From NCBI GenBank assembly GCA_017305595.1, contig JAFKKL010000009.1, positions 1 through 51,749 on the forward strand: a DNA stretch of 51,749 nucleotides, read 5' to 3'. The stretch's first letter is position 1. Each line of letters opens with the position of its first letter. A model generated the notes under the pieces. It was not told where the DNA came from. It saw nothing but the letters and a program-made list of their open reading frames with translations, and did not search any database. The stretch comes from Hyphomicrobiales bacterium (GTDB lineage Bacteria > Pseudomonadota > Alphaproteobacteria > Rhizobiales > Xanthobacteraceae). The position numbers were made by a program, and so were the translations under genes. This document shows positions 34,824-43,306 of this stretch, one piece after another.

Positions 34824-35564
34824 GTGACCATCAAGGCCGTCGTTTTCGATGCATATGGCACGCTGTTCGACGTGCAATCGGTCGCCGCCATCACCGAGGA
34901 GACCTTTCCTGGCCACGGCGATATCATCACGCAGATCTGGCGCATCAAGCAGCTCGAATATAGCTGGCTGCGCTCGCTGATGGGCCGCTACGAGGATTTC
35001 TCCACGATCACCCGGGACGCGCTGACCTACACGCTGCGCTGCCTCGACCTTCCCCGCGACGAAGCCGCCTTCGCGCGGATCATGGAGAAGTATCTCCATC
35101 TCGACCTCTATCCCGATGCACGCGCGGCGCTCGATGCGATGCGCGACCGCAAGCTGGCGATCCTCTCCAACGGCAGCAGCGACATGCTGAACGCACTGGT
35201 GCGCAACAGCGGGTTCGACACCGTTCTCGACGCTACCATCAGCGTCGATGCCAAACGCATCTTCAAGCCCCACCGCGACGCTTATGTGTTGATCGAAGAG
35301 AAGCTCGGCGTCGCGCCCGCCGACGTGCTGTTCGTCTCGTCGAACCCGTGGGACGCCTGCGGCGCCAAGGCGTTCGGGTTGAACGTCGCGTGGATCGAGC
35401 GCGTCACACCCGAGGCGATGGCGCGCGAATGCGCCAAGACCGACCTCGTCGCGCCGCTCACCATGTTCAAGGCGCTTCGCATGCAAATGGACGAACTCGG
35501 CGTCGAACCCGACCATCGCATCGCGACGTTGTCCGACCTACCGAAACTGGTCGCCGCCGGCTGA
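34824..35564 (+). CDS. (S)-2-haloacid dehalogenase, HAD superfamily type II
   Basis: 246-residue enzyme from GTG at 34824 (AAGGAG upstream). The nucleophile Asp9 is in AVVFDAYGTLFDV. Other HAD motifs are AILSNGSSDMLNALV (motif II), KRIFKPHRDAYVLIEEKLGV (motif III Lys) and VLFVSSNPWDACGAKAFGLN (the SSNxWD motif IV characteristic of L-2-haloacid dehalogenases). It hydrolyses 2-haloacids such as chloroacetate to 2-hydroxyacids. A general phosphatase role is less likely given motif IV. The YbaK-like gene follows 38 bases later. Confidence 0.92.
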   Translation: MTIKAVVFDAYGTLFDVQSVAAITEETFPGHGDIITQIWRIKQLEYSWLRSLMGRYEDFSTITRDALTYTLRCLDLPRDEAAFARIMEKYLHLDLYPDARAALDAMRDRKLAILSNGSSDMLNALVRNSGFDTVLDATISVDAKRIFKPHRDAYVLIEEKLGVAPADVLFVSSNPWDACGAKAFGLNVAWIERVTPEAMARECAKTDLVAPLTMFKALRMQMDELGVEPDHRIATLSDLPKLVAAG

Positions 35565-35602
35565 CCCCTCCATCAATCTGTTCTCCCTTACGGAAACCCA
35601 AT

Positions 35603-36070
35603 ATGAGCGTCGAATCCGTCCGTGCGTTCTTTCAGGCTCACGCCCCTGAATTCGAGGTGATCGAATCCGACAAGAGTTCGGCCACCGTGCCGCTCGCCGC
35701 CGAAGCCTTCGGTGTGAAGCCGGAAGAGATCGCCAAGACATTGTCGCTGCGCGTCGGCGAACGTTACGTGCTGGTCGTGACCAAGGGCACGGCGCGGCTC
35801 GACAACAAGAAGGCCAAGACCGCGTTCGGCGCCAAGCCGCGGATGCTCGGCGCCGAGGAAGTCGTCGATATCACCGGCCATCCGGTCGGTGGCGTCTGTC
35901 CGTTCGGATTGAAGACGCCATTGTCGGTCTATTGCGACATCTCGCTGCAAGCGTTCGATATCGTGGTGCCCGCAGCGGGCTCGACCAACAGTGCCGTCCG
36001 CATTCCGCCGCAGCGGATGGCCGAACTGACGTCAGCCGAATGGGTCGATGTCTGCCAGACGCAGGATTAA
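35603..36070 (+). CDS. YbaK/EbsC-type aminoacyl-tRNA deacylase
   Basis: 155-residue protein from ATG at 35603. The YbaK fold is shown by VKPEEIAKTLSLRVGERYVL, VVTKGTARLDNKKAKTAFGA with its conserved Lys, and VVDITGHPVGGVCPFGLKTP, where the GxxPFGL segment and the catalytic Lys region are family hallmarks. Such proteins hydrolyse mischarged tRNA (for example Cys-tRNA-Pro) or stand as free editing domains. The precise tRNA specificity is inferred. It follows the haloacid dehalogenase gene on the same strand. Confidence 0.9.
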   Translation: MSVESVRAFFQAHAPEFEVIESDKSSATVPLAAEAFGVKPEEIAKTLSLRVGERYVLVVTKGTARLDNKKAKTAFGAKPRMLGAEEVVDITGHPVGGVCPFGLKTPLSVYCDISLQAFDIVVPAAGSTNSAVRIPPQRMAELTSAEWVDVCQTQD

Positions 36071-36855
36071 CTGATACTCACGATTTACGCATCAGTCGTC
36101 GATGCAGAGCTCAAGCGCCGACGCATCCACTTGGCGACCGCGCGCCATCACCTCAAGGTGAATATCGGACACGTCGCAAATAGCGTCTAAGAAGGATAAT
36201 ATTTTCCGCCGCGGCGCCTCCGCTATTATCATTGCTTTGTTCCGCGCCGTTCTCGACCGGAAACCGAAGCAATGTCGCGATTCGCGGTGTTTAAGGCATC
36301 GTCGAGCGCAAGATCATATCAACAGATTGCCGTCTGGCTTGCATCCCGCTCAATCAGGCAAATTGCTATTGCACTATGACTTCGTTTTGTCTTTGATGAT
36401 CCACTGCAACGTCGCGCGGACGCGACAACAAGAACCACCCGCACAAACCGCGCGATAGAGAGGAAACGATGGGCCAGTGGCTTTGGAGCGAGCGGCATTG
36501 GGCCAAGTCCTGTCCGCCCATCAATTTCGTGAGCCGGAAGATCTCTCGTCGCGAACTCCACGGCCTCGCGAACCAGCGCCATGGCGATCAGGCGGGAACT
36601 GCCGAAAGCAACGGTGGGCAAGCTCTCCAAGAAAGGGCTTTACGGCGAGGAGGACAGCAAGGCAGTTTCGGTGAAGCGAGCGCCTGACCGGGAGGCTGCT
36701 CACGTCATCAACGTCGGCCGCGTTAACTGCAATCGATTGAAAGTCGTGCACGTGCACTCTTGCCGCACAGGTTGGCGCACGAAGTCATTTACTCTTGCGT
36801 GCGCGAATGGCATTTTCAACCCTCGACTAGAAACGATCACCTAAGGGAGAACATT
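36071..36855. other. 785-bp stretch without an intact gene
   Basis: No credible complete gene is visible on either strand. The part around 36590-36660 holds a possible acyl-CoA ligase remnant. An AT-richer patch near 36190-36230 (GGATAATATTTTCC) and mixed codon quality suggest eroded DNA. The last part carries the promoter region for the downstream ABC transporter. Confidence 0.5.
36581..36670 (+). pseudogene. Possible remnant of an acyl-CoA ligase C-terminus
   Basis: The frame from 36581 reads MAIRRELPKATVGKLSKKGL, then YGEEDSKAV. ELPKATVGKLSKK is the C-terminal signature of AMP-forming acyl-CoA synthetases, carrying the catalytic Lys. No other part of such an enzyme is readable upstream in any frame, so only about 20-25 codons survive. 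It could be chance similarity. Confidence 0.35.
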
Positions 36856-38100
36856 ATGCGTAAATTGATGCTTGCCGCATTGGCTTTGCCGGTGCTGGCT
36901 TTGCCGACCTTCGGCACCCCCGCGAGCGCGGCGGACACCGTGAAGATTGGCTACATCGATCCGCTCTCCGGCGGCGGCGCCAGTGTTGGCGAAGGCGGCC
37001 TGAAAACCTTTCAATACCTTGCCGATGAAATCAATGCCGCCGGCGGCATCCTCGGCCAGAAAGTCGAGATCGTCCCACTCGACAACAAGACAAACCCGCA
37101 GGAAAGCCTGATCCAGGCGCAGAAGGCCGTCGACGCCGGCATTCACTACATCACGCAGGGCAACGGCTCGGCCGTCGCTGCGGCGCTGTCGGAATTCGTG
37201 CTCAAGCACAATTCCCGCAACCCCGGCAAGGAAATGCTCTATTTCAACTATGCCGCGGTCGATCCGATCCTGACCAACGAGAAGTGCAACTACTGGCATT
37301 TCCGGTGGGATGCGAACTCCGACATCAAGATGGAAGCGCTCACCAACTACATGAAGGGCGTTCCTGCAATCAAGAAGGTCTACCTGATCAATCAGGACTA
37401 TTCGTTCGGCCAGTCGGTTCGCACCGAAGCCCGCAAGATGCTGGCGGCCAAGCGGCCTGACATCCAGATCGTCGGCGACGAACTGCATCCGCTCCTGAAG
37501 ATCACCGACTTCGCGCCCTACATCGCCAAGATCAAGGCATCGGGTGCGGATTCCGTCGTCACCGGCAACTGGGGTCAGGATATCGCGCTGCTGCTGAAGG
37601 CCGCGGCTGACGCCGGCCTCAAGGTCAACTGGTACACCTACTATGCCGGCGGCGCCGGCGGCCCGACCGCGATCAAGCAGACCGGTCTGGATCATCAGGT
37701 GTTCCAGATCAACGAGGGTATTCCGAACGCCGGCTACAAGCCTGCAGTCGAATTCGAGAAGACCTTCCGCGCCAAAGTCAAAATGTCACTCTGGTACCCG
37801 CGCGCGGTGAACGAGATGCGCATGTTCAAGGCTGCGGCCGAGAAGGCGAAGTCGCTCGATCCGGTCAAGGTCGCCGCGGCACTCGAGGGCCTCGAGTTCG
37901 ACGTTCTCGATGGCGGCAAGGGCGTGATGCGCAAGGAAGACCACCAGTTCCTGCAGCCGATCTACATCTCATCGTTCGGCAGCCTCACCGACAAGGAGCC
38001 GTTCGACGAGGAAGGCACCGGTTGGGGCTGGAAGGAAGTCGCCAAGGTCGACACCGCGCAGGCCACTGTGCCGACCACCTGCAAGATGAAGCGCCCTTGA
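36856..38100 (+). CDS. Branched-chain-type ABC transporter periplasmic binding protein
   Basis: 414-residue exported solute-binding protein from ATG at 36856, preceded by AAGGGAG. The signal peptide is about 1-27 (LAALALPVLALPTFGTPASA). The mature protein has the Peripla_BP_6 fold: VKIGYIDPLSGGGASVGEGG, LADEINAAGGILGQKVEIVP, KVYLINQDYSFGQSVRTEAR and VVTGNWGQDIALLLKAAADA. The family covers branched-chain amino acids, amides, urea and aromatic acids; the substrate is not readable. It leads a five-gene transporter unit. A strong hairpin after its stop should raise its level above that of the permeases. Confidence 0.92.
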   Translation: MRKLMLAALALPVLALPTFGTPASAADTVKIGYIDPLSGGGASVGEGGLKTFQYLADEINAAGGILGQKVEIVPLDNKTNPQESLIQAQKAVDAGIHYITQGNGSAVAAALSEFVLKHNSRNPGKEMLYFNYAAVDPILTNEKCNYWHFRWDANSDIKMEALTNYMKGVPAIKKVYLINQDYSFGQSVRTEARKMLAAKRPDIQIVGDELHPLLKITDFAPYIAKIKASGADSVVTGNWGQDIALLLKAAADAGLKVNWYTYYAGGAGGPTAIKQTGLDHQVFQINEGIPNAGYKPAVEFEKTFRAKVKMSLWYPRAVNEMRMFKAAAEKAKSLDPVKVAAALEGLEFDVLDGGKGVMRKEDHQFLQPIYISSFGSLTDKEPFDEEGTGWGWKEVAKVDTAQATVPTTCKMKRP

Positions 38101-38111
38101 TCCAAACGCAT

Positions 38112-38152
38112 CTCCATCCTTTCGCGCTCATCTTCAGCGCGGAAGGATGGAG
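38112..38152 (+). other. Strong mRNA hairpin between the binding protein and permease genes
   Basis: A 17-bp stem (38112-38128 with 38136-38152, including one G-U) around a 7-base loop starts 12 bases after the binding-protein stop. No T tract follows, so an mRNA 3'-end stabiliser or attenuator is more likely than a terminator. A second small hairpin follows at 38157-38184. Confidence 0.65.
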
Positions 38153-38294
38153 GCGACCAGCCCGACAATACCTTGCCGGGCTGGCACGGCCCTTCGAACG
38201 CGGTGTCCGATCGTAGTCCTCTCAACCACGACAGCTTTACGATCAACCCCGCGTCACCATGCACGATTTCTAACTCCAACCCGGTGGTTGTCCC

Positions 38295-39242
38295 GTGCTT
38301 GAGCTGATCGTCATTTCCACTCTGAACGGCGTGCTGTTCGGCATGTTGCTGTTCCTGCTGTCGAGCGGGCTCACGGTGATTTTCAGCATGATGGGCGTGC
38401 TGAACTTCGCCCATGCAAGCTTCTACATGCTCGGCGCCTTCTTCGGGTACCAGATCTCTAGGTGGGTCGGCTTCTGGCCGGCCTTGATCCTCGCGCCGTT
38501 GCTTGTCGGCGCTCTCGGCATGGCGGTCGAGCGCTACGGCCTGCGTCAGACCCACAAGCACGGACACGTCGCCGAATTGCTGCTCACCTTCGGTCTTGCC
38601 TTCGCGATCGAGCAGGTGGTGCAGATGATCTGGGGCAAACTGCCGATGGACTACCGCGTCCCGGAGTTGCTCGACTTCCCGGCGTTCACGATCTTCTCGA
38701 CGAACTACCCCGCCTACAAGATGTTCATGCTCCTGGTGTCGGTGGTGATCTTCATTGCGCTGCTCATTATTCTGAAGCGCACGCGCGTCGGCCTGATCGT
38801 GCAGGCGGCGTTGACCCATCCCAGCATGGTCGCGCATCTCGGGCATAATGTCGGACGCGTCTTCATGCTGGTGTTCGGCGTCGGTACGGCGCTCGCAGCC
38901 GTCGCGGGTGTCATCGCCGGCCCTGCGCTGGTGACCCAGTCCGATATGGCCGCGCTGCTCGGCCCGATCCTGTTCGTGGTCGTCGTAGTCGGCGGCCTCG
39001 GCTCGCTGCCCGGCGCGTTCTTTGCCTCGCTGCTGATCGGCCTGGTCCAGACCTTCGCTGTGTCGATGAACGGTTCACTCGCCAGCATGTTCGGGCCGCT
39101 CGATCCCAGCATCGGCCCCTCGCTGCTCACCGACGTCTGGAACGTGACTATCGCTCAGATCGCCCCGATCCTGCCCTACGTGTTGCTGGTCCTGGTGCTG
39201 ATCGTCCGCCCGATGGGCCTCATGGGGACTCGCGAAACATGA
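38295..39242 (+). CDS. livH: Branched-chain-type ABC transporter permease, LivH family
   Basis: 315-residue inner-membrane permease from GTG at 38295. LivH features include an N-terminal ISTLNGVLFGMLLFLLSSGL, VIFSMMGVLNFAHASFYMLG, the loop RTRVGLIVQAALTHPSMVAH and VVVVGGLGSLPGAFFASLLI. About eight membrane segments. It overlaps the livM start (ATGA), giving coupling. It follows the hairpin region after the binding protein gene and belongs to the same unit. Confidence 0.94.
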   Translation: MLELIVISTLNGVLFGMLLFLLSSGLTVIFSMMGVLNFAHASFYMLGAFFGYQISRWVGFWPALILAPLLVGALGMAVERYGLRQTHKHGHVAELLLTFGLAFAIEQVVQMIWGKLPMDYRVPELLDFPAFTIFSTNYPAYKMFMLLVSVVIFIALLIILKRTRVGLIVQAALTHPSMVAHLGHNVGRVFMLVFGVGTALAAVAGVIAGPALVTQSDMAALLGPILFVVVVVGGLGSLPGAFFASLLIGLVQTFAVSMNGSLASMFGPLDPSIGPSLLTDVWNVTIAQIAPILPYVLLVLVLIVRPMGLMGTRET

Positions 39243-40543
39243 CAGAGTTGACCTCCCGCGCCCCCACGCCAACCGACGCCGCACCGGGACGGAATATCGG
39301 CTTCTACGCCGCCTGGGGCATCTTCATCCTCGCGGTGATATTACTGCCGCTGATTTTCAGGTCCGGCGGCTCGCACACCACATTCAGCCTGATCGGCATC
39401 GCAGCCATCTTTGCGCTGTCCTACAATATCCTGCTCGGCCAAACCGGACTGCTCTCCTTCGGACACGCCGTCTATTACGGGCTCGGCGGATTCCTTGCGA
39501 TCCATGGCATGAACGCCATTGCCGCGCACGGCCTGCCGGTCCCGCTGCCGTTCGTTCCCCTGATCGGCGGTTTCGCCGGCCTGGTGTTCGCCGTCGTGAT
39601 CGGCTGGGTGTCGACCCAGCGCGCCGGCACCGTATTCGCGATGATTTCGCTCGGCATCGGCGAACTGGTGGCGTCGTCCTCGCTCATTCTGCGCAGCTTC
39701 TTCGGCGGCGAGGCCGGCATCACCACCAACCGCACCGACTTGCCGGCATTGTTCGGCTGGAATTTCGGACCGCAGATCCAGGTCTATTACCTGATCGGGT
39801 TCTGGCTCGTCATCTCGGCCATCGCCATGTACGCCTTGACCCGCACCCCGCTGGGGCGGATGTGTAACGCCGTGCGCGACAATCCGGAACGCGTCCAGTT
39901 CATCGGCTATGATCCGCATGTGATCCGCTACCTGTCGTTCTGCTTCGCCGGCTTCTTCGCCGGTATCGCCGGCGCGCTCGCGGCCATCAATTTCGAGATC
40001 GCCAATGCCGCCTATCTCGGCGCGGTGCAATCCGGCGTCGTGCTGTTCGCGACCTTCATCGGCGGCGTGAGCTACTTCTTCGGCCCGATCCTCGGTGCCG
40101 TCGTGGTGACGATGCTGCAACTCGAACTGTCCGACGTCACCACAGTCTGGCAGCTCTATTTCGGCATTATCTTCATCGGCATCGCGATGTATGCACCCGG
40201 CGGCCTCGCCAGCCTTTTGATGATGCACCGGCCGCTCATTCGCGCTGGCACTTTGTCGACTATCCTCCCGGCCGATCTCATCGCGATCGTACCGACGATT
40301 CTGTTTGCCTGCGGCGTGATTCTCACTATCGAAATTCTCGCGGCCTATTCGCAAGGCAACGCCGGCAGCAGCACGATACGTCTGTTCCATATCCCGTTCG
40401 AGGCTGCGAATCCGATGACGTGGCTGGTTGCGGCCGTTCTGACGATCGGCGGCTTCTTCGTCGCGCGCATGACCTGGCGCGGCGTAACCGCCGCATGGGA
40501 TCGCGCAATGATGGCTGCCCGCGAGCGAGGTTATCACGCATGA
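39239..40543 (+). CDS. livM: Branched-chain-type ABC transporter permease, LivM family
   Basis: 434-residue inner-membrane permease. Family segments include AIFALSYNILLGQTGLLSFG, HAVYYGLGGFLAIHGMNAIA, the EAA-like loop RTPLGRMCNAVRDNPERVQF and FATFIGGVSYFFGPILGAVV. It is about 100 residues longer than a typical LivM. The excess C-terminal part (about 335-434) adds one or two more membrane segments (IVPTILFACGVILTIEILAA and TWLVAAVLTIGGFFVA). Overlaps its neighbours on both sides (ATGA). Confidence 0.93.
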   Translation: MTELTSRAPTPTDAAPGRNIGFYAAWGIFILAVILLPLIFRSGGSHTTFSLIGIAAIFALSYNILLGQTGLLSFGHAVYYGLGGFLAIHGMNAIAAHGLPVPLPFVPLIGGFAGLVFAVVIGWVSTQRAGTVFAMISLGIGELVASSSLILRSFFGGEAGITTNRTDLPALFGWNFGPQIQVYYLIGFWLVISAIAMYALTRTPLGRMCNAVRDNPERVQFIGYDPHVIRYLSFCFAGFFAGIAGALAAINFEIANAAYLGAVQSGVVLFATFIGGVSYFFGPILGAVVVTMLQLELSDVTTVWQLYFGIIFIGIAMYAPGGLASLLMMHRPLIRAGTLSTILPADLIAIVPTILFACGVILTIEILAAYSQGNAGSSTIRLFHIPFEAANPMTWLVAAVLTIGGFFVARMTWRGVTAAWDRAMMAARERGYHA

Positions 40544-41289
40544 CAAACGCCATTGAAATACGCGCGGTTGAGAAGGCGTTTGGCAACGTCCGCATCATCC
40601 AGGATCTCAACCTGACGGTCGCCAAGGGCGAGCGTCATGCGATCATCGGCCCGAACGGCGCCGGCAAATCCACGACGTTCAATCTCATCAGCGGTCACAT
40701 TACGCCGACTTCGGGAGATATCAGTCTCAACGGCGAGCGGATTTCCGGCCTGCGGCCGTTCGAGATCAATCGACGAGGCCTGTCGAGATCGTTTCAGGTA
40801 ACCAACGTCTTCGCCAAGATGACGGTGTGGGAAAACATCCGCTGCGCCGTGCTGTGGGCCACCGGTCAGCGCTATGCCTTCTGGAAGAATGTCGACAACC
40901 TGCCGGAAGTTCGGCGCAGGACGGCGGAAATTCTCGAAGACATTCACCTCACCCACCGGCGCGACGTGCCGGCCGGCTTGCTGACCTACGCCGAACAGCG
41001 CGAACTCGAAATCGGTATCACCATCGCCGGCGGCGCCAATGTGATTATGCTGGACGAGCCGACCGCGGGCATGAGCAACACCGAGACCGATCGCGCCGTG
41101 GCCCTGATCCGCCGCTTGACCGAGGGGCGCACGCTGGTGATCGTCGAACACGACATGAGCGTGGTGTTCGGCCTTGCGGACCGCATTTCGGTACTGGTCT
41201 ACGGCAATATCATCGCGTCAGGGACGCCGGAAGAAATCCGCGGCAACCCGAAGGTCAAGGAAGCCTACCTCGGCGAGGAGGAGCACTGA
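40540..41289 (+). CDS. livG: Branched-chain-type ABC transporter ATPase, LivG family
   Basis: 249-residue ATPase from ATG at 40540, overlapping the livM stop. Walker A is IIGPNGAGKSTTFNLI, followed by RSFQVTNVFAKMTVWENIR (Q-loop). The signature position reads LLTYAEQRELEIGI, as usual for LivG proteins (no LSGGQ). Walker B is VIMLDEPTAGM and the switch His is in VIVEHDMSVVF. All key residues are present, so this subunit should hydrolyse ATP normally. Confidence 0.95.
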   Translation: MTNAIEIRAVEKAFGNVRIIQDLNLTVAKGERHAIIGPNGAGKSTTFNLISGHITPTSGDISLNGERISGLRPFEINRRGLSRSFQVTNVFAKMTVWENIRCAVLWATGQRYAFWKNVDNLPEVRRRTAEILEDIHLTHRRDVPAGLLTYAEQRELEIGITIAGGANVIMLDEPTAGMSNTETDRAVALIRRLTEGRTLVIVEHDMSVVFGLADRISVLVYGNIIASGTPEEIRGNPKVKEAYLGEEEH

Positions 41290-41984
41290 TGCTCGAGGTC
41301 AAGGATCTGCACGCCTATTACGGTAAGAGCCACATCCTTCAGGGCGTGGACATGAACATTCAGGCTGGCGAGGTGGTCAGCCTGCTGGGACGCAATGGCG
41401 TCGGCCGCTCCACCACCGTCAAGGCGATCATGGGCGAGGTGACACCGCACGGCACCGTTCGCTTCAAAGGCAAGGATATTGCCGGTCTCCCTAGCTACAA
41501 GATCGCCCACCTCGGCCTCGGCTATGTCCCGGAGCATCGCGACATCTTCCCGGGCCTCACCGTGCGCCAGAACCTGCTGCTCGGCATCAAAAACCCGCGC
41601 AAGCCCGGTCGCTGGAAACTCGACGACATGCTGGAGATGTTCCCCAACCTGAAAGCGCGCGCCGATACGGCCGCGGGCGTGCTCTCCGGCGGCGAGAAGC
41701 AGATGTTGACGACCTGCCGCACCCTGATGGGCGACCCCGAACTGATCATGATCGACGAACCGACCGAAGGGCTGGCGCCGCTGATCGTGCAACAGGTCGG
41801 CGACCTGATCGCCCGGATCGCGGAAGCCGGCGTCGCCATTCTTCTGGTCGAGCAGAAACTCTCGATCGCGCTGCGCATCTCGCACCGGCTTTATGTCATG
41901 GGCCACGGCCAGATCGTCTTCGAAGGTACGCCCGACGAACTCAAGGCCAACGAGGCCGTTCGCAAGGATTGGCTGGAGGTCTAA
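41289..41984 (+). CDS. livF: Branched-chain-type ABC transporter ATPase, LivF family, with altered Walker A
   Basis: 231-residue ATPase starting in the TGATG overlap with livG. Walker A reads LLGRNGVGRSTTV: the invariant Lys (position 40) is Arg. The rest is intact: YVPEHRDIFPGLTVRQNLLL, signature VLSGGEKQML, Walker B LIMIDEPTEGLAP and switch His replaced by VEQKLSIALRISH, which carries Gln at the His position as usual in LivF. The transporter may therefore have one weak and one normal ATP site. A terminator follows. Confidence 0.93.
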   Translation: MLEVKDLHAYYGKSHILQGVDMNIQAGEVVSLLGRNGVGRSTTVKAIMGEVTPHGTVRFKGKDIAGLPSYKIAHLGLGYVPEHRDIFPGLTVRQNLLLGIKNPRKPGRWKLDDMLEMFPNLKARADTAAGVLSGGEKQMLTTCRTLMGDPELIMIDEPTEGLAPLIVQQVGDLIARIAEAGVAILLVEQKLSIALRISHRLYVMGHGQIVFEGTPDELKANEAVRKDWLEV

Positions 41985-42012
41985 TCCCCTCAAGGCAGCT
42001 TTACTGAAACTC

Positions 42013-42040
42013 AAATGCCCGGACGGTGATCCGGGCATTT
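42013..42040 (+). terminator. Intrinsic terminator of the liv-type operon
   Basis: A perfect 11-bp stem (AAATGCCCGGA with TCCGGGCATTT) around CGGTGA, then TCTATTT, 29 bases after livF. Confidence 0.8.
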
Positions 42041-42050
42041 TCTATTTCAC

Positions 42051-42142
42051 TCGTCATTGCGAGGAGCGTGAGCGACGAAGCAATCCAGCCCTTGCTTCGT
42101 CGCACTCTCGATTACTTCGCGGAACCTGTGCTCGGACGGCGC
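42051..42142 (+). repeat. Dispersed repeat, family B, copy 1
   Basis: A segment beginning TCGTCATTGCGAGGAGCGTG that matches, with a few differences, the reverse complement of 49290-49380. It holds an internal dyad around ACGAAGCAATCCAG...CTTGCTTCGT. A partial third arm (GCTCGCAATGACGAT) follows to 42174. Such elements are common between genes in this bacterial group. Confidence 0.8.
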
Positions 42143-42221
42143 GAGGCGCCGACCTGAGTGCTCGCAATGACGATCAATATCAATTCATCGCGCACTAAAG
42201 CACCATGCGTTCACCTTCACC

Positions 42222-42310
42222 CATCATAGCCGGGCTTGTCCCGGGCATCCACGATCTCAAAACCACGCAAGTTCAAAGACGTGGATGGCTGGGACAAGCC
42301 CGACCATGAC
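42222..42310. repeat. Palindromic repeat, family A, copy 2
   Basis: Arms at 42222-42257 (CATCATAGCCGGGCTTGTCC) and 42277-42310 (GGATGGCTGGGACAAGCCCG) are largely complementary and match copy 1 at 28571-28658. It lies between the liv-type operon and the phasin gene. Confidence 0.8.
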
Positions 42311-42343
42311 GGAGATGTTGATTCGACCTCGATTTATCCTGCT

Positions 42344-42775
42344 CTAGTCGCTCTTCTTACCGAAGTTGCGGAAGCTCTCCATGTTCTCCTCGACCTGCTT
42401 GCGCACCACGTCGAACGCATCCTTCTGCGACTTGGTCGCCATCTCGGCCAGTTCGCGCATGTTGTTGAGCGCGCCCTCGAACCGCTCCTTGGCGAGATCG
42501 GCGCGCTTTTTCAGCGCATCTTCCTGGCTGGCGTCCGCCACCGCCTGCCTCATGGCCTCTTGTAATATTTCGGACTGGCGGCGGATCAACGCCTGCCAAC
42601 CTTCGAAAGCAATCCTGTTGGCCGCCGTAAGAGCCTCGATATTCTTTCGCTCGCGATCAACGATCGCCGCGAAGTCGACACCAGGAATACGAAACTGGCT
42701 AAGCATCTTGGTGAAATCGAATAGCGGCATCTCACCCGCCCTACCGCTTTCATTGGATTTGCTGTCGTCGGTCAT
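42344..42775 (-). CDS. Phasin family protein
   Basis: 143-residue helical protein from ATG at 42775, with AAGGGGAT upstream. The phasin-2 core is visible: LFDFTKMLSQFRIPGVDFAA, VDRERKNIEALTAANRIAFE, GWQALIRRQSEILQEAMRQA and a C-terminal LAKERFEGALNNMRELAEMA. Phasins coat polyhydroxyalkanoate granules in the cytoplasm and control their size; some relatives act as general granule or chaperone-like proteins. The gene is divergent from the molbindin gene. An in-frame extension to 43177 lacks family sequence. Confidence 0.9.
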   Translation of the reverse strand: MTDDSKSNESGRAGEMPLFDFTKMLSQFRIPGVDFAAIVDRERKNIEALTAANRIAFEGWQALIRRQSEILQEAMRQAVADASQEDALKKRADLAKERFEGALNNMRELAEMATKSQKDAFDVVRKQVEENMESFRNFGKKSD

Positions 42776-43055
42776 CGGATATCCCCTTTTCAGGTTCGCG
42801 GAGCGGAGATCGTGAGCGATCAGACTTGCGGCTTGGTCTATGGCTGTCAAGCCAGAACCAAACGGACGATCGCCACCTGGCACCGTCTCCGCGACGATAA
42901 CGCGGTGCCATCCGGATCGTTCACTCGAGGCGAGCGCTAGGCCGGTAATCAGCCTTTCGGACGGTTTCTGGCAACCGCGTCGCGGCCACCCGCTCCCCGT
43001 CCGCGATATCCGTGCTATACAGCAAAACATAACGATCCATCTGAAGGAGCCATTC

Positions 43056-43268
43056 ATGAAGATCAGCGCGCGCAACCAACTCAAAGGCACCGTCGTCGAG
43101 GTTACCAAAGGCGCGACCACGTCCCATGTCCGGATCGACATCGGCGGTGGCGTCATCGTCACCGCATCGATCACCAACGAGGCGGTTGATCAACTCAAAC
43201 TCGCCAAAGGATCCGCGGCGTGGGCGGTGATCAAGGCATCCGATGTCATGGTCGCAGTTGATGGCTGA
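43056..43268 (+). CDS. Molbindin (Mop-type TOBE domain protein)
   Basis: 70-residue single TOBE-domain protein from ATG at 43056, preceded by AAGGAG. The sequence MKISARNQLKGTVVEVTKGA, then TTSHVRIDIGGGVIVTASIT and LAKGSAAWAVIKASDVMVAV, is diagnostic of molbindins, which form hexamers that bind molybdate or tungstate for storage in the cytoplasm. It is followed by a FecBCD-type ABC transporter 38 bases downstream on the same strand, which suggests that transporter handles the same anion. Confidence 0.93.
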   Translation: MKISARNQLKGTVVEVTKGATTSHVRIDIGGGVIVTASITNEAVDQLKLAKGSAAWAVIKASDVMVAVDG

Positions 43269-43306
43269 CATCCGGTAATGCAGCTCCAGCCGTCACGGCG
43301 CTAGGC

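Noticed and set aside
36319-36630. 103-codon minus-strand frame in the gene-poor stretch
   Set aside because: No recognisable domain and it starts inside the possible ligase remnant; codon use looks random.
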